Below, piece after piece: positions 33,974 through 42,030 of a stretch of DNA of 64,000 nucleotides. This stretch comes from CALBZH01 sp964538515. GTDB lineage: Bacteria > Desulfobacterota > Syntrophobacteria > Syntrophobacterales > Syntrophobacteraceae. A model generated the notes under the pieces. That model did not search any database. It was not told where the DNA came from and worked only from the letters and a program-made list of their open reading frames with translations. The DNA is taken from positions 40,534-104,533 of the forward strand of contig CAZIEW010000005.1 of the NCBI GenBank assembly GCA_964538515.1, written 5' to 3'. The translations under genes and the position numbers were made by a program. Within the stretch, counting starts at the first letter, position 1. Every line of letters begins with the position of its first letter.

Positions 33974-34942
33974 ATGAATGAAGCCGAAGTCCGTGAGCGA
34001 ATCGGAAGCTTCACGAGATTTCCTCCTCGAGGGAAGCTCAACATCGTGTCTGATACAACGGAATTCATGAGCATCAAGGCCGACGATGTTTTGGAGCTCA
34101 ACGGGGGATACTATCTGGTGCGGGGTGAAGAGGTCGAAGGAAGGTTCGGGCTCGACGGTGAGCCCAAGTACTGGGTCAAGCGAGCCATTGACCTCTCGGA
34201 TGGGACGTCGAAGATCATTAAGCTGGTCTTTCATGAAAGCTTCTTGATGCAGCTCGGATCGTTGCAGATTCAATGTTTTCGCAGTCCTATAAAAGAAGCG
34301 AGAATTCTAGATAAGACGCACGACGATATGCGTTTCATGCAAGGATTTAACGTAAAAGATACAGCAGGCAACGCAGTCCGGATTATTGATCGTATTCAAG
34401 GTTCAAGATATTATGACTATATTCATAATTTAGACATGGATCATGAAGCCTATTATTATCAAGTTTTTCCCAAGGTTTTTGAAAATATATTGGGGGCGTT
34501 TCAAGCTATAAATGATCTACATCATATGGGAGAGCTTCATGGTGATATTAGAAATGATCATATACTTATAGCTCGCCCAACTTCTCAATATACATGGATT
34601 GATTTTGATTATACGTATGATTGGTCTGAGAATTTTTTTGGTGTAGATCTGTATGGTTTGGGGAATATATTGTTGTTCACTGTCGGCAAGGGGTTTCATA
34701 CCATTCCGGATTTGAATGCATGCGGGCCGGAAGGGATAAAGATGAAACAGTGTTTGACCCAAGCCGATTTGTCGCTCTTTTTCAAGCACAGAATTGTCAA
34801 CTTGCAGAAGCTGTTTCCCTACATCCCGGAATCCCTCAATCTGGCATTGATGCATTTTGGTCAGGAAGCTGATGTATTTTACGAGCACACTGACGAGCTC
34901 CTGTCGGATCTCAAGGCGTGTGAGGCCGATTTGCCGCGATGA
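33974..34942 (+). CDS. Protein-kinase-like protein
   Basis: 322 residues. Residues 185-235 carry kinase-fold motifs: HGDIRNDHIL (189-198, catalytic Asp191 with Asn194), WIDFDY as the metal-binding DFG counterpart (Asp210 or 212), and VDLYGLGNILL, which matches the helix F aspartate region. Lys69 or Lys83 may serve as the ATP-anchoring Lys. No glycine-rich loop is obvious. Target unknown. Base composition is mosaic: roughly 34280-34690 is very AT-rich whereas both ends match the surrounding genome. The ATG has only a distant GTGGAG as ribosome-binding site. Next gene is a universal stress protein. Confidence 0.65.
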   Translation: MNEAEVRERIGSFTRFPPRGKLNIVSDTTEFMSIKADDVLELNGGYYLVRGEEVEGRFGLDGEPKYWVKRAIDLSDGTSKIIKLVFHESFLMQLGSLQIQCFRSPIKEARILDKTHDDMRFMQGFNVKDTAGNAVRIIDRIQGSRYYDYIHNLDMDHEAYYYQVFPKVFENILGAFQAINDLHHMGELHGDIRNDHILIARPTSQYTWIDFDYTYDWSENFFGVDLYGLGNILLFTVGKGFHTIPDLNACGPEGIKMKQCLTQADLSLFFKHRIVNLQKLFPYIPESLNLALMHFGQEADVFYEHTDELLSDLKACEADLPR

Positions 34943-35019
34943 AAGAAGCATTGTCTCGCTCTCGATATCCATGACGAGACCGCGCAAGGGTCGACGGTGC
35001 GGTTGAGGAGGAGAAGCCC

Positions 35020-35472
35020 ATGGAGAATAGAGTTCTCATTGCTATAGATCTTTCGGAGAATTCCCTGAAGGCCGTCGATTATGTGGGGCGAGTGCTTTCC
35101 TGTCACCCAGACACTCGAGTCACTCTGTTGAACGTGATCAAGGAGCCTTCGCCCGATCTGGTTCCGGATGCCGGGGAGCGGCACCGCCAAGTGGAAGAAT
35201 CGCGAGCCGAGACTCTGAAGCGGATGGAGCAGGCGGCCGGTCGTCTGATTGCCCTGGGAATGCCGGAGCAAAGCGTACGCCTGAAGGTTCAGGTGTGCTC
35301 GATGCCGGTGAGTGTGACGGACCTCATTCTCAAAGAGGTGCGGGAAGGGGGGTACAGTACGGTGGTGGTGGGGAGGCGGGGTGTGAGCAAGCGGGAGGAA
35401 TTCCTGTTTGGGAGTGTGTCGAGCAAAGTTGTGCGGGAGGCTCACCGATGCACAGTGTGGGTGGTGGTTTGA
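35020..35472 (+). CDS. Universal stress protein (UspA family)
   Basis: 150 residues. N-terminal VLIAIDLSENSLKAVDYV, then the ATP-binding signature G-2x-G-9x-G-S seen as VVGRRGVSKREEFLFGSVSSKVV, ending with HRCTVWVVV. Likely an ATP-binding stress protein of the MJ0577 type. ATG follows GGAGGAGAAGCCC. One of three Usp genes in the window; it follows the kinase-like gene by 77 bp. Confidence 0.92.
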   Translation: MENRVLIAIDLSENSLKAVDYVGRVLSCHPDTRVTLLNVIKEPSPDLVPDAGERHRQVEESRAETLKRMEQAAGRLIALGMPEQSVRLKVQVCSMPVSVTDLILKEVREGGYSTVVVGRRGVSKREEFLFGSVSSKVVREAHRCTVWVVV

Positions 35473-35487
35473 CGGGCGAAGGTGGCG

Positions 35488-35512
35488 GGGACCTGCTTTA
35501 GCAGCAGGTCCC
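35488..35512. terminator. Hairpin between convergent usp and small coiled-coil gene
   Basis: Perfect 9-bp stem GGGACCTGC / GCAGGTCCC with a 7-base loop, located between two convergent stops. No T-tract on either strand, so termination is uncertain. Confidence 0.45.
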
Positions 35513-35514
35513 TC

Positions 35515-35700
35515 TCAGTCCGCTTTCGCGCCGTCAAGAATCTTGCGGATGCGATCACGCTCCGCGCGCAGGGCGCGAAGCTCGCTGTCCTTTTGTGCTT
35601 TCTCCGGTGCGTTCGGGGGCAGCGCTGCGAGCTCCTTTTCCTTCGACTCTACGGCTTTCATCACTCGGTAGAGCTCGGCAGCCAACATCCGAACGCTCAT
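35515..35700 (-). CDS. Small coiled-coil protein (61 aa)
   Basis: 61 residues, helical and highly charged (YRVMKAVESKEKELAALPPN, KDSELRALRAERDRIRKIL), with a Pro-rich break dividing two helices, i.e. a helical hairpin. ATG 35700 is preceded by GAGGAGCTAGCC. No named family. Convergent with the universal stress protein gene. Confidence 0.65.
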   Translation of the reverse strand: MSVRMLAAELYRVMKAVESKEKELAALPPNAPEKAQKDSELRALRAERDRIRKILDGAKAD

Positions 35701-35769
35701 GGCTAGCTCCTCTTGTGAGTCGCTGTTTCTCTCACGGGGTAGATCCGCAGGGCGATGCGTCTCTAGCCA

Positions 35770-36828
35770 TTAATTCCGGAGATACTTCTCGTATGCCACA
35801 TCAAACCGATCTCTGGCTCCCGATGGCAAACGCAGTTGATACTCCGTGCCAGGCGGCACTTGGTCGTGGAGCAAAGAGGGGTTGAGCTCCCGAATCTCTT
35901 TCACCGGGACGTCCAACCACTTGGCCACCTGGCGGAGCTCAAGGGGTGAGCTCACCCAAATGGATTCACAATCGAATCCCTGAAAACCGTTGTCTTGTTG
36001 CGGCGGGTCGCAGGATTCGAGGTCGCGGGCAGTCCGAATGGCCGCCAGGACTTTCGGCACGTAATGCCGCGTCGTGGAGGGCAGCGCCTTCTTGCCATAG
36101 AGCTTCCAGAAGTCGAGCGTCTTGTGCTTCTTCACTGCGCGCGACACGTTGGGCTCGCCTGCATTGTAGGCGGCAAGGGTCATCGGCCATGACTGATACC
36201 GCTCATAAAGGGTCTTGAGGTACTGGGCTGCAGCCTCGGTGGATTTTACGGGGTCGAAGCGTTCGTCGACCCATCGGTCCACTCGGAGCCCGAAGGAACG
36301 GGCTGTGCCAGGCATGAGCTGCCAATAGCCACCAGCACCCCTCGAAACGGCCTTCCCTTCAAACCTGCTTTCTACTAAAGCGAGATAGACCATTTCGGCC
36401 GGTACGCCGTGGGACTCGAGAATGTCGGTCATTGCCGGAACAAGAGGTCGAGATCTCTCGTAGGCTTCCATAAAGGTGTCTCGGTCCTGACCTTTGTAAT
36501 CCTCGACGTACCTGGTTACTACCGGTTGATTGGATACATGGATGTCGAACCCATTGTTCCATCGTCCAGCAGGGGAAGCAGGGGGTGTTGCGTGAGGCGG
36601 GGATACGGATGCAATCATGAAGGGCACATCGACCGAAGAAAATGCTGCCTCATCGATCGAGGAGAATACTGCCCAATCGCCCAGCTGATGCTCCGTGGTT
36701 GCCTCGGATGTTCGGGTGAGAAAAGTGAAACATAGAAACAACGGAAGGGTGGCGCACAGCGTTCTACGCCACAGTTTGGTGGTTGCTTCCCCCAGCTGGA
36801 GCCTCCAGAATCTGGAATCTGGCACCAT
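35770..36828 (-). CDS. Membrane-bound lytic murein transglycosylase (MltD-like)
   Basis: 352-residue exported protein. A signal sequence (LCATLPLFLCFTFLTRTSEA) is followed by an SLT domain: ALVESRFEGKAVSRGAGGYWQLMPGTARSFGL with catalytic Glu, and SWPMTLAAYNAGEPNVSRAVKK. The C-terminal part (ELRQVAKWLDVPVKEIRELNPSLLHDQVPPGTEYQLRLP) is a LysM-like peptidoglycan-binding domain. It cleaves glycan strands to 1,6-anhydro ends. ATG 36828 follows GGAGAACC; an upstream in-frame ATG 11 codons earlier lacks that site. Confidence 0.9.
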   Translation of the reverse strand: MVPDSRFWRLQLGEATTKLWRRTLCATLPLFLCFTFLTRTSEATTEHQLGDWAVFSSIDEAAFSSVDVPFMIASVSPPHATPPASPAGRWNNGFDIHVSNQPVVTRYVEDYKGQDRDTFMEAYERSRPLVPAMTDILESHGVPAEMVYLALVESRFEGKAVSRGAGGYWQLMPGTARSFGLRVDRWVDERFDPVKSTEAAAQYLKTLYERYQSWPMTLAAYNAGEPNVSRAVKKHKTLDFWKLYGKKALPSTTRHYVPKVLAAIRTARDLESCDPPQQDNGFQGFDCESIWVSSPLELRQVAKWLDVPVKEIRELNPSLLHDQVPPGTEYQLRLPSGARDRFDVAYEKYLRN

Positions 36829-37535
36829 ACTGGTTCTCCTTATCTTGTCAAAGAAAATCACATCGCCCTCGCGGTCATCCCGTAAGAGTTAAGGATGACC
36901 CCCTTCTAACAGCTTTACGCAGAGGGAGGCAAAGGCAGTACGGTGCCTTTTGAAAGGGTTAGGCAAGATTATTCCGGATTTGACCGAGAATGTCGGTCCA
37001 CAGGGATCTATCCGGGTTTATATGTGAAAATGCATACAATTCAGGAAGGGCTGGTCGAGTAAAGTCGACTGTTTTGGGGCGTTTTGGAGTGGCTATGGTC
37101 ACTGTGATTCGTGTGAAAAAATTCCAACCGAAGAAGTGTACCGATCGCTGTTTTTCGTTAATTTTCGCCATCCTCCAAAATGAGTGGCAAAAGGATGCTG
37201 CCCTTTCGGGGGCGCCTGCGTCTTCCGAGAGGACACGGCTCTGCTGCGAGGCGATTGGAAGTCTCGCTCTGTGGAGCTTCGTTGAGGGATTTACGTCCGA
37301 GGGTTGATGACGGTTCCTTCCTTGACTGGGATGGTTCTTGCATAAAAAGATCGGACACTCGGGCCTGCTGAGGCAGGCATGTCTTCAGGGGGCCTGAGTC
37401 GACGGAGAGTCCTCGCAAGGTGGATACAACGCGGCGCCGATGCGGTTGGCAAGGACCACTGTGGATCGGAAGGCATCCGCAGAGGGCATGGGATGAGCGC
37501 AGAAGATGGATGGGCCTGTCTGGGAAGGAATGTGC
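36829..37535. other. Long intergenic region with hairpins, no gene recognised
   Basis: About 700 bp between divergent genes. An inverted repeat GGTCATCC/GGATGACC (36873-36900) and AAAGGCA/TGCCTTT (near 36930-36952) lie in the transglycosylase leader. The centre (about 37000-37170) is AT-richer. Short frames on both strands lack ribosome-binding sites and protein character. A regulatory RNA is possible but unproven. Confidence 0.4.
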
Positions 37536-37910
37536 ATGGAGAAGCGCCATTTTAAGAGAGTCGTCTTTCGCACTGAAGCGATTGTTCGGTATGGAGACAA
37601 AACGTTCACGGGAGAGGTAACCGATCTCAGCTTGAGGGGGATGTTTGTGACGTCGCCTCTGGACATTCCCTTGGGTCAAGCCGTCAAAGCTAAGATCTTG
37701 CTGTCAGGATCCACATCAGAGCTTTCCATTCAAGTCGACGGGATCGTCGTGCGCCATCAGGGCGAGAACGGAATCGGCATTGAGTTTCACGAAATGGACG
37801 CGGATTCGTTCGTCCACCTGCGCAATGTCGTCATTTACAACTCCGGCGATGCAACACAGGTCATGGACGAATTCATGAATTTTATGAAGCCGAGTCAGCA
37901 AGGTGAATAG
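37536..37910 (+). CDS. Single-domain PilZ protein
   Basis: 124 residues. MEKRHFKRVVF (RxxxR) and DLSLRGMFV (DxSxxG) are the two c-di-GMP-binding motifs; the barrel ends with GIGIEFHEMD. A C-terminal helix follows. Probably a cyclic-di-GMP adaptor. ATG 37536 has GGAAGGAA about 6 bases upstream and is chosen over 37506. Confidence 0.88.
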   Translation: MEKRHFKRVVFRTEAIVRYGDKTFTGEVTDLSLRGMFVTSPLDIPLGQAVKAKILLSGSTSELSIQVDGIVVRHQGENGIGIEFHEMDADSFVHLRNVVIYNSGDATQVMDEFMNFMKPSQQGE

Positions 37911-37930
37911 GCGGTGAGCTGTCGAGATCC

Positions 37931-39037
37931 TCAGTCGCTGTAGTTCCGGAGCCCGCTGACGGTTGCAGCATCCAGGGCACTCACGATCCCAAGGACCAGT
38001 CTCAGCGTGCTCACGTAGTCTTCGACATGGAGCACGCTCTGCGGTGTGTGAATATACCGAGCCGGCACTCCGAGCACAATGGTCGGGACACCGTTGGCAT
38101 GAAGGTGGATCACCTTGGCGTCCGTTCCCCCGCTCCTGCGCACAGCCAACTGAAACGGAATATCGAGCTGCTTGGCGACATCACAGGCAAGGTCCACAAA
38201 CTTTCGATTCAAAATGGCGGAGGGGTCTAAGATACGGATCTGAGGCCCCTTGCCAAGAATTGCCTGACGCTCATCCTCGGGGGCTCCTGGGAAATCGTCC
38301 GCAGGGGTGCCCTCGAGGACGATGGCGGCATCCGGATCGGCTTCATTTGCCGCAGGCTGTGCTCCCCGAGTCCCAATCTCTTCTTGGACCGTTCCGACTC
38401 CCAGTACCTGGTTGGGATGCGGGACTCGGTCCAAGCAGCGCAGCGTCAGAATCGTCAGCGCCAAACCGACCCGATTGTCAAAGGCCTTCCCCAACAGGTA
38501 GCAATCGTTCTTCATTGCCCGGACGGGCGTATCGGGCACAACCGTGTCTCCAAGCTTGATTCCGAAGACTTCCTCAACCTCCATCGCATGCTCGGCGCCC
38601 ACATCCACGAACATGTCCTCGAGCTTCATGACCTTTTCGCGCTCGCCCTCCTGCAGGAAATGGGGCGGTTTGGCGCTGATGACCCCTGGGATCTCTTCTC
38701 CGATTCGGGTCAGGATTCGAACGCGCTGCGCCAGGAGAACATGAGGCCACCAGCCACCGAGAGGCGCAATCTTGATGAGCCCGCTACGGGTGATCGATTG
38801 GACCACAAAGCCCACTTCATCCATGTGAGCCGTGACCATGATGCGCGGAGACGTCGCCGTCCCTTCCTTGCGGGCGAAGACGTTTCCGAATCGGTCGGTC
38901 CAAGTGGGCAGCTTCACCTCGTTTGTAAAAATACGGCGAACGGCATGCTCGGTGCCTGGTGCCCCGTGGGCTTCGCTCAGCCTCGAGAGCAGTCGAACAG
39001 CCAGCTCACGGTCGATGGTGCAGGAGGCTAAAGCCAT
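37931..39037 (-). CDS. M42 family metallo-aminopeptidase
   Basis: 368 residues of the PepA-like M42 (TET aminopeptidase) family. Two-zinc ligands are visible: TAHMDE (His and Asp), GKAFDNRVG (bridging Asp), VQEEIGTRGA (Glu-Glu pair, base and ligand), VLEGTPADD (Asp) and RYIHTPQSV (His). Cytoplasmic, probably a large oligomeric peptidase that trims peptides produced by Lon and Clp. ATG 39037 has GAGGAGA upstream. Monocistronic. Confidence 0.92.
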   Translation of the reverse strand: MALASCTIDRELAVRLLSRLSEAHGAPGTEHAVRRIFTNEVKLPTWTDRFGNVFARKEGTATSPRIMVTAHMDEVGFVVQSITRSGLIKIAPLGGWWPHVLLAQRVRILTRIGEEIPGVISAKPPHFLQEGEREKVMKLEDMFVDVGAEHAMEVEEVFGIKLGDTVVPDTPVRAMKNDCYLLGKAFDNRVGLALTILTLRCLDRVPHPNQVLGVGTVQEEIGTRGAQPAANEADPDAAIVLEGTPADDFPGAPEDERQAILGKGPQIRILDPSAILNRKFVDLACDVAKQLDIPFQLAVRRSGGTDAKVIHLHANGVPTIVLGVPARYIHTPQSVLHVEDYVSTLRLVLGIVSALDAATVSGLRNYSD

Positions 39038-39189
39038 GGATCGATGGTCTCCTCAATGGGCTTGCCGGTGCATGTCAGCGGTTTCCGGCCAAGCACGACC
39101 CAGGGGGCGCACCGAGGCCGTGCCAAGGTTTTGGCCGATTCATCGCGCGGGGCGGTGGGGAGTCTTCCCCTGTTCCGTCGAAAAACCGG

Positions 39190-39582
39190 TCAGCCCAAGA
39201 TCTTCTTGATGGCGGCCAGCAGCTCTTCTGCCTCGGGGGGCTTTTCAATATAATCGGTTGGCTCAGGCAGGACCTGCCCTTCGTACTCGTCGAGCAGCTT
39301 GTTGGAATGGTAGAAGGTCTTCTTCGCCAGCGCTGAAACGACGATAACGGGGATCTTCTGAAGATCGGGATCCTTCTTCAGGCCACGATAAAGGAAGATC
39401 CCGCTTTCTTTCGGCATCATGACGTCCATGATGACCAGCGAAGGCTTGTTGCGCTTGGCGACTTCAAGTCCCTGTTGCCCGTCTTCGGCGGATATGGGCT
39501 TGTAGCCGTTGGTTTCGAGCAGGGTTGTCATAAAAACGCGGATATCCAATTCGTCATCGACTACCAGGACTTTCTTTGCCAT
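39190..39582 (-). CDS. Single-domain response regulator (CheY-like)
   Basis: 130 residues: VLVVDDELDIRVFM with acidic pair Asp9/10, phospho-acceptor Asp53 (LVIMDVMMPKESG), conserved Ser/Thr in VIVVSALA and Lys in DYIEKPPEAEEL. No output domain, so it acts through a partner. The sequence between beta4 and alpha4 (KKTFYHSNKLLDEYEGQVLPEPTDY) is longer than in CheY, which is common in PatA/DivK-like relatives. No kinase adjacent. ATG follows GGAGGGAT. Confidence 0.9.
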   Translation of the reverse strand: MAKKVLVVDDELDIRVFMTTLLETNGYKPISAEDGQQGLEVAKRNKPSLVIMDVMMPKESGIFLYRGLKKDPDLQKIPVIVVSALAKKTFYHSNKLLDEYEGQVLPEPTDYIEKPPEAEELLAAIKKILG

Positions 39583-39759
39583 GAATCCATCCCTCCAGGT
39601 TCGTCAGGGCAACATTCGTAAATTCGATTCCCTTAGCCAGGGTGTCGGGCGTCTGGTTTCGGGTGTCAGGGAGAGAAGCGCGAAGCCGCCAGACTGTAGC
39701 CGGAAAAGTGAACCCTGAAACCAACGGTCTCGAATGGCACGCTGAAGCCCCTCTCGGGC

Positions 39760-40260
39760 TCAGTGCATCTTTCCCGGCAGCGTGAACTGTTTGGCCGGGT
39801 TCCTGATGGCCATCACGTGGCAATGGGCGTAACGCGAGACGTTGGCAACCGTGCTCCCGTGGACCAGTCGGTCTTGCTCCGCTTTCCCGAGGGCTCCCAT
39901 AACGATGAGGTCCGCCTGCTGGCTCTTGGCATATCGGACGATTTCGATGTCGGGGGCTCCTCCCCGAACAACGAGCACGTAATCGGAGAACCCTCCCATA
40001 CGACTCTCGTAGGTCTCTTTAAGCTGCTTGAGGGCGATTTCTTCGACGTCTTTGTCGAAAAAGGCCTGACCGTGCTGCGATCGTTCGGGTGGAACGTGCT
40101 CGTCGACAATATTGCGGTTGTACGTAAAGGGAGAATGAGGCACATGCAGGATATGCAGCTTGGCGTTGTACTTCTTGGCCAGATTGAGGGCGTGCAGAAA
40201 GGCGATGTTGGCGTCTTCCGAGAAATCGGTGCAAAACAGGATGTTCTTATACTCCACCAT
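39760..40260 (-). CDS. Universal stress protein (UspA family)
   Basis: 166 residues. ILFCTDFSEDANIAFLHAL opens the fold, and VMGALGKAEQDRLVHGSTVANVSRYAHCHVMAI contains the G-2x-G-9x-G-S ATP signature. ATG 40260 has AGGGAGG upstream; an earlier in-frame start 19 codons upstream is rejected. Divergent from the leader RNA of the ABC importer. Confidence 0.9.
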   Translation of the reverse strand: MVEYKNILFCTDFSEDANIAFLHALNLAKKYNAKLHILHVPHSPFTYNRNIVDEHVPPERSQHGQAFFDKDVEEIALKQLKETYESRMGGFSDYVLVVRGGAPDIEIVRYAKSQQADLIVMGALGKAEQDRLVHGSTVANVSRYAHCHVMAIRNPAKQFTLPGKMH

Positions 40261-40412
40261 GAAAGCCTCCCTGTGTTGTGCATGGACATTTCCAACCGCT
40301 GTGCTGAACCGGATCACTCACAAAAAGCCACGGATTGAGCAAGATTGGAAGGAAAAAGTGCACGGGGGGTCCGGTATCTCAAAAACAGAATGCAACGGCC
40401 CTGGGGATCTTG

Positions 40413-40441
40413 TTGACAGAGCCCCCCAGCGTCGATATAAG
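40413..40441 (+). promoter_or_regulatory. Predicted sigma70 promoter of the ABC importer leader
   Basis: Perfect TTGACA (40413-40418), 17-bp spacer, TATAAG (40436-40441). The transcript would begin near 40448, about 260 bases before the first structural gene. Confidence 0.7.
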
Positions 40442-40484
40442 GAGCATGTATTTTCAGGGTAATCGAGCCTTCTGAAAAGGACGA

Positions 40485-40655
40485 ATGAAATCATGCCGGA
40501 CAGAATCCCACCTCTGCGAGACGGTTGTGCTTGCTCTTACGGCTATCGCGGGCGGTCTGTCCTGGCAAGTTAGGGCCTGCGTGCAGGGGTCGTGGACAGA
40601 TCGCATCCGGGTTTGTCCACGGCTTGCTTTAATTGGAGAAGCCGTGGTTTTTTGA
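40485..40655 (+). CDS. Possible translated leader ORF of the ABC importer
   Basis: A 56-codon frame (ATG 40485, AAGGA just upstream with short spacing) runs through the antiterminator and stops at a UGA in the terminator loop. It contains clusters of branched-chain codons (VVLALTAI near codons 14-21 and LALIGEAVVF at the end). Ribosome position on this frame would decide which hairpin forms. It could also be a chance open frame in GC-rich sequence. Confidence 0.35.
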   Translation: MKSCRTESHLCETVVLALTAIAGGLSWQVRACVQGSWTDRIRVCPRLALIGEAVVF

Positions 40656-40669
40656 CCACGGCTTTTTTT
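40589..40669 (+). promoter_or_regulatory. Leader RNA switch: three mutually exclusive hairpins ending in a terminator
   Basis: Stem 1: GTCGTGGACA (40589-40598) with TGTCCACGGC (40614-40623), one G-U. Stem 2 (antiterminator): CCACGGCTT (40617-40625) with AAGCCGTGG (40639-40647), 9 bp perfect. Stem 3 (terminator): AGCCGTGGT (40640-40648) with ACCACGGCT (40655-40663), 9 bp perfect, followed by seven T. Stem 2 shares sequence with both others, so stem 1 permits termination and stem 2 prevents it. It lies 42 bases before the livJ-like ATG. The sensor (riboswitch, protein or ribosome) is not identified. Confidence 0.7.
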
Positions 40670-40710
40670 GTCGGCGGTAAACCGTGAGGGGACAAGGGAA
40701 AGGAGACGCC

Positions 40711-41889
40711 ATGTCGAGAGTCGGGAAGCGGGGGGAATGCTGCGGGAGGATCTGGGTCTTAGCGCTGGTAGCCATTGGAATGCTGAGCGGCGCAGGCAGA
40801 GTCTGGGCTGTGGAGCCCTATAAGATCGGGGCTGTCTTTTCCGTCACGGGCCCCACGTCTTTTCTCGGTGAGCCCGAGAAGAAGACGGCTGAAATGATCG
40901 CCGAGGAAGTCAACAAGCAAGGAGGCATCAACGGTCACCCCATCGAGCTCATCGTGGTCGATGACGAGAGTGACGCCACCAAATGCAACATCGCCGTGAA
41001 AAAGCTTCTCAAACAGAGTGAGGTTCCGGTCATCATTGGTCCGAGCGGAAGCGGTCAGAGTCTGGCCGTTGTCGGTGTGGCCGAGGAAGCGCAAGTGCCG
41101 TTGATCTCCTGTGCGGCGAGCTACAAGATCGTGACCCCCATCGAGAGCCGCAAATGGGTGTTCAAGGTTGCGGGCTCGGACAGCCACGTGGTGGGGAAAT
41201 TGTATGATCATATGAAATCGAAGGGGATCAAGAAGATCGCCGTCATGTCCGCAAGCGACGGCTTTGGAGGGAGCGGCCGCGAGGAGCTGCTGCGGCTTGC
41301 CGGCGAGAACGGTCTTGAAGTGGTTGCGGATGAACGCTACAACCCACAGGACACGGATCTATCGGCTCAGCTCACCAAGATTCGCTCCGCCCAGCCCCAG
41401 GCCATCGTCAACTGGTCTACCGGCCCGACCCAAATTCTCGCGGTCAAGAACTGGCGTGACCTCGGGATGAGCTCCATTCCCCTGTACCAGAGTCACGGAT
41501 TCGGGAGTCGCAAGAATCTGCAGCTTGCCGGCGAGGCTGCCGAGGGGGTTTTGCTCGCACTGGCCCGCGTGAACGTGGGGCCGCTGCTTTCAGACCAGGA
41601 TCCCCAGAAGAAAGTGATCATGGAATACACGAAAGCTTATGAGGAGCGCTTTAAGGAGCCCATCTCCTCCTTTGGCGGCCACGCATGGGATTCCATGCAG
41701 CTGGCTATTGCGGCCCTGAAGGCAGTCGGTCCCAATCCAGCAAAGATCCGGGATTTTCTGGAAAACACGAAAGGGTTTGTGGGACAGCATGGCATTTTCA
41801 ACTTTTCGGCCCAAGATCACAATGGATTGAGCAAAGACGACCTGCTGATGGTCGTGGTCAAGAAAGGAGACTGGGCGCTGGCCCAGTAG
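40711..41889 (+). CDS. Branched-chain-type amino acid ABC transporter, periplasmic binding protein
   Basis: 392 residues with a signal peptide (IWVLALVAIGMLSGAGRVWA) and a type I binding-protein fold: YKIGAVFSVTGPTSFLGEPEKKTAEMIAEEVNKQGGINGHPIELIVVDDESDATK, VPVIIGPSGSGQSLAVVGVAEEA, and DLSAQLTKIRSAQPQAIVNWS. Family LivJ/LivK (HAAT). ATG 40711 has AAAGGAGACGCC upstream. Context with a phenylacetate-CoA ligase and IorAB suggests an aromatic or branched-chain amino acid or related acid as ligand. A terminator separates it from the permease genes, so it is likely made in excess. Confidence 0.9.
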   Translation: MSRVGKRGECCGRIWVLALVAIGMLSGAGRVWAVEPYKIGAVFSVTGPTSFLGEPEKKTAEMIAEEVNKQGGINGHPIELIVVDDESDATKCNIAVKKLLKQSEVPVIIGPSGSGQSLAVVGVAEEAQVPLISCAASYKIVTPIESRKWVFKVAGSDSHVVGKLYDHMKSKGIKKIAVMSASDGFGGSGREELLRLAGENGLEVVADERYNPQDTDLSAQLTKIRSAQPQAIVNWSTGPTQILAVKNWRDLGMSSIPLYQSHGFGSRKNLQLAGEAAEGVLLALARVNVGPLLSDQDPQKKVIMEYTKAYEERFKEPISSFGGHAWDSMQLAIAALKAVGPNPAKIRDFLENTKGFVGQHGIFNFSAQDHNGLSKDDLLMVVVKKGDWALAQ

Positions 41890-41914
41890 CCATTCTGGAT
41901 ATTCGAGAAGTGTG

Positions 41915-41944
41915 GGCGCTCGACTGCTGTCGGGCGCCTTTTTT
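41915..41944 (+). terminator. Internal terminator between binding protein and permease genes
   Basis: 10-bp stem GGCGCTCGAC / GTCGGGCGCC (one G-U) with loop TGCT and six T residues. It would limit read-through into livH. Confidence 0.85.
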
Positions 41945-42030
41945 GTGCGTTGGTGTTGACTTCAGCAGCTGCATGCCCCTAGAATCGCGCGTTTTGAGTC
42001 TGTCCAGGAAAGGAGGCGTTTGACCGCATC

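Noticed and set aside
36880..37000. c-di-GMP (GEMM) riboswitch near the PilZ gene
   Set aside because: Short matches to the GEMM motifs were looked for and not found in order. The region lies upstream of the lytic transglycosylase, not correctly placed for the PilZ gene.
36990..37307. 105-residue frame in the intergenic region before the PilZ gene
   Set aside because: No ribosome-binding site, mixed composition and no recognisable protein pattern.
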